From NCBI GenBank assembly GCA_941918925.1, contig OW799234.1:95583978-95647977 (forward strand): a stretch of 64,000 nucleotides of DNA. Direction: 5' to 3'. Source of the DNA: Phyto melanocephala. Lineage: Eukaryota; Arthropoda; Insecta; Diptera; Rhinophoridae. Under the pieces are notes generated by a model. That model was not told where the DNA came from. It worked only from the letters and a program-made list of their open reading frames with translations, and ran no database searches. How positions within the stretch are numbered: the stretch's first letter is position 1; each line of letters starts with the position of its first letter. Shown one piece after another: positions 45,214-55,800 of this stretch. Made by a program: the position numbers and the translations under genes.

Positions 45214-45549
45214 AGCTTTTAAAGAATTTAGAAGATAATGGATAAAAACAAAATAATCTCTTTATGAACACGATTTTTTTTTTTTAAAAACTAATACAAT
45301 TTTTTTTTTTTTTAAATTTTTAAAAGAAACTTAATATAATATATTTTTTTTACACTCTGGCATCATTAAAATAAATTTGTTTTGGAGTATGTCAAACTAT
45401 ATATTTAAAATAATGATTTCAAGAGAGCAAAAAATTGCTCTCTTTTACGCTATCACCTTATGTAATTACACCATGATCTATCCTAAATTTTAAATATTAC
45501 ATTTTAGAATATTTTTTCATTTCACGTGTTACGTCTTATTTGGCAGAGG
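45214..45549 (+). pseudogene. Broken duplicate of the Mpv17 intergenic region and gene start
   Basis: 45214-45381 copies 41595-41768 (AGCTTTTAAAGAATTTAGAA, AATGGATAAAAACAAAATAA, ACACTCTGGCATCATTA). 45481-45549 copies 43508-43600 of the canonical Mpv17 gene (TCCTAAATTTTAAATATT, then CGTGTTACGTCTTATTTGGC). It has lost about 25-30 bp including the start codon and stops after nine or so codons. Between the two parts lies the arm of a MITE. Same orientation and order as the source, hence a tandem duplication later broken up. Confidence 0.7.
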
Positions 45550-45711
45550 TGTATTCTGTGTTATGGAGTTTGACAAGCATTGGTACACCCACCAAAAAAT
45601 AATTAGCTGGGCTGGCTCAGCCACCTGTATAAAGGTCCCTTAATTATTCAGTTTGTCAGAAGTTGAACCTTTTAAAAGTCACTTTTTTGATAGTTATTTT
45701 GCTGGGTTTAT

Positions 45712-46542
45712 CATGGTACAATTATCAGGTAGCCTCACTAAAACAGCTGATTTTTTTTCTCTACCTTAAGGTTTAACTAAAATGTCAAATTTTGTATATG
45801 TATGTGTATGTATATATTAGGTCTGTCTGCGTACACATATTTTGCATCATTTTATGCAAAATGTTACAAAATCTTGCAAAATGTTGTCTGCGTACTCAAA
45901 ATCTCTTGCAGCGAGAGAGCAAAAAAGAAAATTTTTTGACAGTTGGAAGTTAAGAAATTTCTTCTTGCAAGATTTTGCAACTAGTTTGAACAGCTGTTTT
46001 TATTTACTAATTATGAAAAAATTTTTGTGAAACGAAAATAAAAATTGAAATTTAACAATGGCAGAGGTAAGTAGTTAGAATTGTGCTGATTTTTAACGTT
46101 TATAAAATATTATAATAAACAACATTTTACCGTAATGTAAGTGGATTGGAGATGGCAGAACCGATAAAATTAGCATTTTTTAATTTACCGCGAGAATTCA
46201 CTTTCGCGTACACATATGCTAAACTCTTTTGCTTTGATATTTCAATTGTTTACACACCGATCAGCTGTTTTCTTGCAAAATTTTACTGGATACTGTCTGC
46301 GTACTTTTTGATATATTTTTAGCCGCCAGAGTAAAATTGGTCTTACTCTCCCAAAAAAATTTACTGAGTATTTGCTACTGGAAAAGTATGCAGACAGACC
46401 TATTGTGTACGTGTATATTTTACCGCCAAAAAAACACGCACACACATTTGCTCTTTGACATTTAAGTCGTCGTTTTCCAACAAGAAAATACAAGTAGAAT
46501 TTTGTTGTTGCAGAACTGAGGCTACCAGATGATTGTACCATG
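45712..46542. mobile_element. MITE of the CATGGTACAA family with a nested insert
   Basis: Inverted ends CATGGTACAATTATCAGGTA (left) and the complement of CATGGTACAATCATCTGGTA (right), followed inward by GCCTCA on both sides. The flanks GTTTAT and GTTATT are only partly alike. It contains the 581-bp element at 45820-46400. Confidence 0.65.
45820..46400. mobile_element. Nested 581-bp element with TA duplication
   Basis: Inverted ends GGTCTGTCTGCGTAC and GTATGCAGACAGACC, flanked by TA at 45818-45819 and 46401-46402. The end motif TGTCTGCGTAC recurs inside at about 45884 and 46294 (a shorter GCGTACACATATGC near 46205). On the plus strand an ATGGCAGAG directly followed by GTAAGT (46058) looks like a short first exon with splice donor, possibly chance. 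Confidence 0.7.
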
Positions 46543-47165
46543 GTTATTATGAAAGAATTCATTAAGGCATATCTATGGTGTAATTACATAAGGTGATAGC
46601 GTAAAGGAGAGCAATTTTTGTCTCTCTTTTTTTATGTATGGAATTTGACAATTTCCGGAGTTGAAATCATTTTTTTTAAATATGTAGTTTGACATACTCC
46701 AGAACACAAAAATATAGTCAGCTGGGCTGGCACCGCCACCTTGTGTAAGTGTACCCTAGGCATATCCATAAGGTAATCGTATGCAATCAGCTGACTGTTT
46801 TCTTATTAACTGTTTATAAGCGTTCTAACTTTTTTTAAAGGCCTGCAGTTGTCAAACTTAATTGTTTTATTTTTATTATACAATACAATAAATAAAACGC
46901 AGTTTCAGATTGTTTAAAAAGTTTTATTAAGGTTTATTATATCTTTTGGATATACCTTGGAATTCATAATGAATTCAGTCGAATTCACCACTGCATGTTA
47001 AGAGTACCCAATGCGAATTGAATGTGTACCCTTGACACTACCTTATACATAATGATTCCCTATTGTCTTTTGTTTATATTTTGACAAATTCAACTTGACA
47101 TTAATTGTTAAGTTGATTTTCTTAGCCGGTGAAAAATATTTGTAATTATTGAAGTTTAGAAAAAA

Positions 47166-49100
47166 ATGTCCGGTACACGTGAAATTTTAACATTACAATT
47201 TGGTAATTATGCAAATTTTATAGGAGCCCATTGGTGGAACATACAAGTAAGTAGGAAGAGAAAAATGTGTTAAGGTAAACAAAAATTTTTTTTAAGGAAT
47301 CCGGCTTTACATATGAGCAGTCCTCCGAGACCGGAGAAATATGTCATGATGTGTTATATCGCCAAGGTATAAATCATAATGTAAGTCATTAGTTAGCTTT
47401 TACAATATTCTAAGAAATTAAAAAAAGTTAAATGTTTTTTAGAGACAAACTACCTACACTCCCCGTTTGCTATTGGTTGATTTAGAAGGTTCTCTTAAAC
47501 ATCTGCCGCGGGAAGGAGAACTTTATGGAAACAGCTTTAAGAGAGGAGGTATCGATGATATTGCAGCTTCAAAAAATGTAGAACATGAAGCTGTCAAAAA
47601 ACTTAAAGAAGATTTAGTTTGCCAGCCGTCGGATTTGGAAGTTGTAGCTCAACCAGAAATATTAAAGAATGAATTTCAATCAGATCTCGATAAACCCGAA
47701 GTAAATATAGATGGAAAAGAGTACTATCTGTCAGAAAATGTTGATACATGGGCAGATTTTCTATATGCCCGCTATCATCCCCGTACGTTAAATATTGTTA
47801 AACAATATCGTCATGACACTGAAAAACAAACTCTTGACACATTTTCACGTGGTGTTGAACTCTGGAAGACAGAAGAGTTTGAGGAAGAGTTTTGTGATCG
47901 TATACGTCAGTATGTGGAGGAGTGCGATTTTTTGCAAGGTTTTCAAACGATATTTGATTCATTTAATGGATTTTCTGGCTTAGCTACAAAATGCTTAGAG
48001 CACTTGAACGATGAATATGGTAAAGCGAATATGGCTATGCCGGTATACTCGCCAAATAACACATTGTATGAAAATACAGGTGAGATATAAAAAAAAATTT
48101 AAAGCCAGTCATTGGTTTTTATTTAAAATTTTACTATAAGCACATACCTAATTAAATTATTTGTCTTTCGAAAAATTACTTTTTAGACGGACCTATGTCA
48201 GATTCGATACGTGTCGCAAACAGTATTTTAACTTTTAATCAACTTATTGAGCAGGCCTCTCTTTTCATACCTCTTAGTACACAAGATCGTGTATGGCGAC
48301 AATTAGGCTCAGCTCGGGAATTTCCTTCCCTTCAATATCAGCCCGATAATCTCTATCAAACATCAGCCATCTTGGCCACCTATTTGGATACCATTTCTTT
48401 GCGATATCGCGTGAGAAATGCCCCCTTAACAAATACATTATCTGGGTTTTGCGGAGATCTTAATAATTATGGACGTAAACTAGCGGCAGCTGCTTTAGCG
48501 CTTCCTTTCCAAATGGAATACAAAACGGACTTAATTGATTGTTTAGATAAATTCAAGGGATCACTTTTTACACAACTAACCCCAAACTGTCAAGTTGGTA
48601 CTAACTATGTTATCCAATCGCTGTGTGTACGAGGCATACCCTCAGAGCGTTTGAAACGACCGCGTGAACAAGCATCACAAGAACAAATGCGCATGGCAGC
48701 TTACCGTTGTGAATCAGTATCAGAAATGTTTCAATTGTATTTACAGTGTTTAAATCATAATAGTTTGGCTCATGTGACGACAATAAAAACTGCTATGCCA
48801 GCACGCATTCCCTATCCATGCGAAATTTTCACAGACGACTTAACTACCTTAGGTTTTTTGAATCCCTATGAGAAACGTGACAAAGATTGTAAGGTCAATG
48901 CGGTACCTTGTTTGGCCGCAATACAATCGTCTAGTGAAATAGGTGATACCTTAGAAACTCTGCATCGAGAGGCAAAGAGAATAAAAATAGCTAAATTGCA
49001 TCGTTTTAAAGAATGCGGTTTGGAAGAGGATGATTATGCGGAGGCATTAGAAAATCTACTATTATTTAAAGATAATTATGAAGATAATTTTGAATTATAG
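47166..49100 (+). CDS. mst: Misato, tubulin-like protein (four exons)
   Basis: Exons 47166-47246, 47297-47380, 47443-48079 and 48187-49100, all with GT-AG introns. The sum is 1716 nt (571 residues), close to the remembered length of Drosophila Misato. The N-terminus [20 protein letters not shown] is the Misato segment II/tubulin-like start. [18 protein letters not shown] and the [15 protein letters not shown] region follow, then the long [19 protein letters not shown] stretch that parallels the tubulin GTP-binding loop region. Family role: in flies, mitotic spindle assembly with the TCP-1/prefoldin tubulin-folding machinery; in mammals (MSTO1), mitochondrial distribution and fusion. The symbol is by recognition and memory. 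Start ATG (AAAAAATGTCC) is the first one in a frame that joins all four exons. No break was seen. Confidence 0.95.
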
Positions 49101-49336
49101 TCTATAAAGAGATTGCGTAGGTTGTATGTTGTCGAGTTTTATGCCGAATTGGTATTTAGAATTAAAATTAAGCTGATTTTCTATGTTAAAAAACGCCTTA
49201 ACTTTTTAGAAATAAAACAAAGAGATTAACAACATAAATTAAAGTTGGTAGTTTTACTTAATTTTTTAAAAGTTATAACAGAAAATATCATCCTACCATT
49301 CTACAATATATGTATATATGTATATATACATACATA

Positions 49337-50133
49337 TCTGTGGTCGCAAGTAAAAACAAGGTAACTCCATTTTTCCAAAAAGTTGAAAAAACACCAACAT
49401 TTGGATGGATTTTGGATTTACCATCACTCTGTCAGATCAAAATTTTGAAAAGGTATCACATTTAAGAGTAATCTACAAAATAAAAATCGCTTAAGTACCA
49501 GTTTCTAGGAACAAAAAGGTAACTCCATGAGTTTTTTGGAAATATCAGGTAACTCCATTATATCTTAAAGAAAAACACTAGGAGATTGATCGTTGAAGTA
49601 AACAATAATTGAAACTAGAATTGTATCATTAAAATACAATAAAATTAACTGAATTCCTTTATTTTTAACAGCAAACTAAAAACTAAAAAATGGAAAATTT
49701 TCGATTTTAAAATCAATACGAAATTCATTACTTTTTTTGATAACAATTTAAAATTACAAGTTTAGTCTCTTCCTGCAACCTTGACGATCTTCTCCATAAG
49801 ACGATGCATAAGACGATGAAAACTTGCCTTAACTCCATAAAATATAAGAATAAATTCAAACAATGAAATTTTTATGAAAAACCAGGTAACTCCATTTTTA
49901 GGTAAAAATCAGGTAACTGACCTTGATTTTCGCTTCTGACGGGTAAAAAGTTTTTTACTGCAACCCAAAATGTTCAACAGGATGTAAAATTATGTTTTTT
50001 TAATGCGCACACATTAGAATATGAATTAAAAAAAAAAAAAAAAAAAACTAGTAAAATATGTCGAAAACTTTAAATGCGTCTTTCTTGTGTTTTAAAAAAA
50101 TGGAGTTACCTTGTTTTTCCTTGCGACCACAGA
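49337..50133. mobile_element. 797-bp MITE with repeated GGTAACTCCAT motif
   Basis: Inverted ends TCTGTGGTCGCAAGTAAAAA and the complement ending TTGCGACCACAGA, flanked by TA (49335-49336 and 50134-50135). GGTAACTCCAT occurs at the left end (about 49360), again near 49520, 49548 and 49886, and inverted at the right end (ATGGAGTTACC, about 50100). No coding. It lies about 240 bp downstream of misato. Confidence 0.8.
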
Positions 50134-50144
50134 TATATACAGTG

Positions 50145-50290
50145 GTTCAAACGTATAATTGGACACTATGCTTGCGATTATTCAAATGTCGATTTCTTCA
50201 CTAAAATGAAAAAAATTCTAAAAAACTTTGATGCAGAATTATAGATTATTAAAAAACCTTTAAAACAATATATAATACTTAGCATGTTTT
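50145..50290 (+). mobile_element. Truncated Tc1-like element end
   Basis: CAGTGGTTCAAACGTATAAT, then TGGACA, beside TA-rich sequence has the form of a Tc1/mariner terminal repeat. The partner end is not seen before the INE-like copy that follows at about 50310. Confidence 0.35.
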
Positions 50291-50309
50291 ATTCAAAACC
50301 ATTTCTTAA

Positions 50310-51050
50310 ACCCTTCACCTGTGGTGCACAAGGGTATATATAGCTTTGTCATTCCGTTTGTAATTTCTACAATTTTCATTTCCGACCCCATAAAGTATAT
50401 ATTTTTTGAAAGCTTATGAATAGAGGAGTCGGTTAAGGCATGATCTGTCCGTCTGTCCGTGTGTTGGTTGAAATCAACTTTTAAAAGCAACTATATGTTA
50501 CTTAGATCTGTGTATGGTATCAATCTTTTGGAAATATCCGGGAATGATATAACTTTCTGAGGTATGAGCAAATTAACACGACTGCTTCTTTTTTCCAATA
50601 TTTTTACGACAAAAATTAAAATTTTTCAGCAATAGCATAATTTGTAGGTAAATTTGCTACTATTTAGAGATATAATATGCCTCTAGAGATATTCGTGAAA
50701 ATTTTTGGATAGAGCGAGCTTGACTAGCGCAATATAAGCACTATAAAAAATTAAAATTCATGTTGTCCGCCACTACAAAATGGCGTAAAATCCAAGATGG
50801 CGTCTAAAACAAAATGTTAAAAAAAATTTTTTTAACCCCATCAATATGGGTATCAAATGAAAGGGCTTGACTAGTAGAATACAGTTTACTACGAAAATTC
50901 AAAATCAAGGATGTATCGGAAATAATAAGGAAAAATGGCGTATAACATGAAATATAGGTTAATCTACGATGTGGGATTATACCTATGTACATAATGGTGA
51001 AGGGTATTATCAGATTCGGCGAGGTCGAATATAGCACTCTTACTTGTTTA
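50310..51050 (+). mobile_element. INE-like repeat, full copy of a third subtype
   Basis: Head CCCTTCACCTGTGGTGCACA, CCGACCCCATAAAGTATATA, ATCTGTCCGTCTGTCCGTGT and TTGGTTGAAATCAACTTTTA. Then instead of the tRNA-like module comes a stretch with AAAATGGCG and TCCAAGATGGCGTCTAAAAC (50779-50960), matching the relic at 15.8 kb. End GAAGGGTATTATCAGATTCGG, hairpin TTCGGCGAGGTCGAA, AGCACTCTTACTTGTTT. Confidence 0.6.
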
Positions 51051-51832
51051 ATTGTTGTTTGTTGCTGCGATGCATATACCTTATGAATATGCTTTGTTTT
51101 AAGTTTTAGCTGTACCCTACGCGCGTTGCTACGCCTCCAACTAAAATTAATTTGAAGGAAAGACATTACGCGAAATATTGTCTGTTAAATTGAGCCGGAC
51201 ATAAATTTCACAATTTACATAAATTCTTATGTCACCCACAACTCGAAACGTCATCACTTATTTCCGGCTTTCGTTTCAATTCACGTCAGCATGAACTGTC
51301 ACGGCAATATATGAAATTCGTTGGAATGACAGTGGCACCATCTGTTAAAAGCTGGTCATACCATATTAGAAACCTTCGTGGGCTCAAGAACAACAACTTT
51401 GCTAAAGATCATTATATGATCAAATAAATAGTTTACGATTCTATAAAGAACATACAGACAAACATTAATTTTTATATATGTACATACATATGTATAAGAA
51501 TTTTATTTCTTTCTATTTCAAGAGTTTCTAATTCATGATGAATTCATTCATATCTTTATTCAATTCATATTTAAACGGTAAAGAATTTCAAATTTTAAGA
51601 GGTTCTCAACTTTTTTTCGAACTAGATTATTTTAATTTTGTTTTAAATTAAAATAAAATATACATATAAAATAAATTTTATCATAATGTATTTAATTTAT
51701 CATTTTTTTAGTTGTCACTATAATTTTATATTTATTCCTATAAACAATATATTGAAAAAAAAAAAATTAAATAAAAAAGAAGAATTTTAAGTATAGTTTA
51801 GATTAAGCATAGTTTAGATAATTAAAATTCTT
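51051..51832. other. Non-coding stretch before the minus-strand gene's stop codon
   Basis: Contains another head of the 37.6-kb repeat family (AGCTGTACCCTACGCGCGTT, then GCTACGCC) at 51106-51133. The part nearest 51832 is probably the 3' untranslated region of the gene ending at 51833. No gene seen. Confidence 0.5.
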
Positions 51833-52801
51833 CTAATTTTCACATTCATCTTCCAAATTTTCATCCAACACCTTAGTAGTTGTAAAACGCTTGTTAGATC
51901 GTGCCGAAGGTGAAGTGGCTGCACTACCTGTATCACTGCCGGATGAGTTTTGTGTGGCCAAAGAGTGAGCTGGCACTAGTAAAAATTCATTGAATAAAAA
52001 ATCCGAATCCATGGAATGAGTTTTACCATGAAAACTGCGTGTTATACGTTTCGGTGGTTCAATAAACTTCTCTTTTACTATTAAAGCACCAGGACGAGGA
52101 CTTGCAGGACCACTAGTAGTATCCAATTCCTCCGGTGGCATGGTTGAACAAGATTGTGTTACTGGACGAAATACCGAAATCACTTTGTGTTGTGGCGAAC
52201 TACAAGTGGACGAAGTATTGGAGGCGCCTACACCAGACGTTTTTAGATTTATGCAAGATTGGGTTAGACTAACATCAACAAAATCCTCTACATTATTTGG
52301 CACCCTCTTTAAGGTGTTACTTTCAAACGGAAAATTTGAATTAGAAGTGGATTGTGTGAGATTTTCAAATTTTCTTAGGCGGGCATCTTGTTTCAATTGC
52401 AGGCTACTAGGCTGGGGTATATTTATGGAGGCGTGCAAAGCCGAGTACTCTTTTTGTCTATCCAATTCACCACTTTCGAAGAGACTAATTTGTTTTTGTA
52501 TTCTGGGCGATATGGTGGCTTCAGAAGCCTTGCGTATGCTAACCGTAGGTGTTTCAGTGCTCAAAAAACCTGCACTTAAAGGAACGTCATGACAATAGCA
52601 CTGTTGTTTGCGTTCATTGGCTGCCAAACGTTTATTTCTCATTATGTTAAAGAGTTCATTGGATTTCTGAGTATCATCAGGCGGCTGACCCTGATTACTG
52701 TGAGCTTCGCAGCAATAACAGAATTCTAAATGAGGTTCATCTCGTGGCAAAGAAGGTGTCGTGGCAGCTGAGGGAGTAGCATCGTCATCATCATCAAATC
52801 C
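51833..52801 (-). CDS. Terminal exon D of the large minus-strand gene
   Basis: 969 nt from a TTTAG acceptor to the stop codon. It encodes [17 protein letters not shown], then [11 protein letters not shown] and QQCYCHDV Cys groups, [20 protein letters not shown], Ser/Thr-rich linker and an acidic C-terminus [11 protein letters not shown]. Confidence 0.8.
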   Translation of the reverse strand, partial: GFDDDDDATPSAATTPSLPRDEPHLEFCYCCEAHSNQGQPPDDTQKSNELFNIMRNKRLAANERKQQCYCHDVPLSAGFLSTETPTVSIRKASEATISPRIQKQISLFESGELDRQKEYSALHASINIPQPSSLQLKQDARLRKFENLTQSTSNSNFPFESNTLKRVPNNVEDFVDVSLTQSCINLKTSGVGASNTSSTCSSPQHKVISVFRPVTQSCSTMPPEELDTTSGPASPRPGALIVKEKFIEPPKRITRSFHGKTHSMDSDFLFNEFLLVPAHSLATQNSSGSDTGSAATSPSARSNKRFTTTKVLDENLEDECEN

Positions 52802-55800
52802 CTAAACATAGAAAATAAATTTAATGTGTTATAATAAATACTTTAAAAACATATTCATGTACATATGTATGTAAATGATAAATTTAGCATTTTCCTACTT
52901 ACATCCACCGACAGTGTTAGCGAACCTTTATTGGCCACAATACTTAAATCCATGTTGAAACTAACCGGTGTTAAACAGGCACTTTTAGCATCAAAACCCC
53001 CCTCTCCTATACCACCCATTGCTCCAGCGTAGCTTAATTCCGTTTCGTTGCCCTCTAAACAATCCATATTGATGGGCGCATAAACACTTACTGAGTTGAG
53101 GTCATCATCTAAACGCGGAAAGAATTTGGCCAATCTCTGCGCTGCTGTCGGAGGCAAATTATAGCCTTCTGTGCTCGTTAGACTAATAGATATATCACAA
53201 CTTGGTGTCTCCTGTGAACACGTATCCGAAATGGCTGGCGATGAAGGCTCTGTAATACTGCTGGCTACACTGGATTGTTGGCTCCATACTTAACGAATAT
53301 ATTTTTGTTTTGGATTTGTTTTTTTTTTATATACAAAATAGGTAAAAAAGTTTTGATTAAAATGTATGTCCTGAATTGAAAAATTACAATCAGTTTTGTC
53401 ATTTGTACATCCTACACCACAACCAGGTGGAAAGAATAGAAATAAATAATCCTACAATCATCTACAAGTATATCTGTCCACGTAGAATCCCGTTCTAAAT
53501 CGCGTAAACTCTTTTATTAAAGTGCAGATCAAAATTTTAAATACATTTGAATGAAATTTGGTGCACATAACTGGTTGCTCCTAAGAACTCCATCAATTTG
53601 TCATTTCATTGTTACCCCATACAAACAAAGGGGAAAATTGAATTTCTAAGATTCAATAATTGTATTTAAATAACATCTAACCAAAAAATTGGCATACCGA
53701 ATTTCGCACTTGAGGTCTATTATAATTTTACTACCCACAGCCAAAAAAATGATGTGGGGGTAAATTAATTTGTTCATTCCGTTTGTAACATATCGAAATA
53801 TTCATTTAAGACCCCGTAAAGTATATATTTTCTGAGTCTTGGTTTCGTTTTAGGACAATCTAGCTATGTCCGTCTATCTGATAAAAGCACATTAGAGCTC
53901 GAACCGAAAAAGTTAGAGGGATCGAATTTTGCCAAAATATTTCTTATACACAAGGTTTGTTTGGTATAAATGAGCTAAATCGGTATATTAGGAAGAGAGT
54001 TATAGCTCGTAATGCAAGAGTAGGTAAAAAAACATTATCCTTCCAACATCCAATAAAATGCGATTATGTCTAAACGCATTGACGTAGAACGATGGAATTT
54101 CATTTTGATATTTCTTGAGTAAAAAATGTGATTCCCTGAAAATTTAAATGTAATAAAACTGACAAAATTAGATGTACGATTCTGAAATTTTCCTGGATCG
54201 TACATGAGTTTTGATCAAAAGATTTCCAATAACATAAAACTAAGGTGACACGCCCACCGCCTATATAACGTATTATTTAAAATTCATATAATTTCTCTAT
54301 GGACAAAGATCTGAGTTGAGTTTATAAGCAGAAACTACTTTGATACACCGACTTTAAGGCACACCTCCCACATAACGCTTTATCTTAAATTCATATAATT
54401 TCATATAAATTAAAAAAAAGAAGTCTGTAGTAGATTATCTGAGTTGAACTCTAACATTAATTATATAATTTTAAAAGTAGGAAGTCCATGTCCACACGAC
54501 AGCTAGTATTATTTTTCATCTACCTCTGGGTACCAAATTATACTCTTCAGATTCCATAAAAATACAACATTGTAGTATCATTTCTAATGTAGAAATACTT
54601 AACGTTTTATTGTAAGACTAAAGTTAAGGAAACAAATTATTAGCGAATCAAAGTTACACAAAGAAGTAAAACATATTTTAGTATAAAGAGATTATTCCAT
54701 AGCGATTACTGTTAATAACAAAACAATATATTTTGTGCAATAAAAGTACACGAAATTGGTGGTGGGTATCTAACATTCGGCACAGCCGAATATAGTGCTT
54801 TTACTTGTTATTTCTCATATAAAGGGTTTCCCAAAAAAAAAAAACCCAAAATTTGAATTTGCCGTTAAATGTGCAGTAATGTTGGCAACTCAAGAGCCAA
54901 CAGTTTATGTTTAGTAAAAAATTAGCTTACACGATCGAAAAAATACATATTTCAAAAATAATAAAAGCATAAAGACACAGATCTTTAGCGAGTATACGCT
55001 CTAGAAAGCTTCTTGAAATTTGCAATTCTTGTCTATGACGCCGAATTGAGGTTTCTGGAATGTCACCGACACTCTTACGAACTGCTTCGATATTGACATT
55101 TGAGAGACTTGTTTTTGGACGAGCAGTGTATTTAGCTTCTCCAACGGGTCAATTCTCCCTAAATTTTTCAACTGATCTTTTTACAGTTAAAGTTAAAACA
55201 CTAGCCAACTATACATTGTATGAAATTTTCGCGGCCGCCAAGTTTTCATTATTTTTGAAATATTGTTCAATAATGACACGTTGCTAACCTAAACATGGCT
55301 GATCAGTGTCTACCTTGTTGTCTTAAAAGTTTAACACAGATAATTCTATATAATGTGGTGTAGGGTACAATATGACTAAGTTTGACAGACCATGCTATTA
55401 TTATTTATGTATGTAAAATGTATTTAATATTAATGCAGTTTTCAATAAATACAGGGTGGTGCAAATGAGTTTAAATAGTCTATATCTTCTTTATATATGT
55501 TTATATTTTTTTTTAATTTTTCAGATTTTTGTAAAGAAGACTGAAAGTTAAAAAAAGGGAAAGCCATAAAAAAGCAACGATAGCTTTAGAAGTTTTGAAA
55601 ATTATCATAAAGAGCCAATGTGCGGCATGCGGAAAAGTTTAACATTTTTTAATGTTTGCCACTTATGACAACTGGATAGTTGAATGCCATTCGCAGCTGT
55701 GAGCCGCATACACTAGTCATTCACTATAAATTGGGGTAATAGTGTTAGGAACAGCGTGACTTAACAAAATTTATGCAACGTTTTTATCATCAAGTTTTAT

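Larger units (their letters stand above)
45382..46706. mobile_element. Inverted MITE arms enclosing nested elements
   Basis: 45382-45478 (GGAGTATGTCAAACTATATA...CGCTATCACCTTATGTAATT) reappears inverted at 46571-46706, with an extra segment of about 30 bp in the right arm. Between the arms lie the start of the Mpv17 relic, and the nested elements at 45712-46542 and 45820-46400. A related GCTGGGCTGGC block occurs at 45607 and 46730 in the same orientation. The order of events cannot be settled by eye. Confidence 0.5.

Noticed and set aside
46242..46562. 106-residue minus-strand frame in the MITE nest
   Set aside because: It spans the terminal repeats of two nested elements, so it cannot be one host gene.
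52140..52592. 150-residue plus-strand frame opposite exon D
   Set aside because: Antisense shadow of a Ser/Thr-rich exon; no splice or start context and no recognisable domain.
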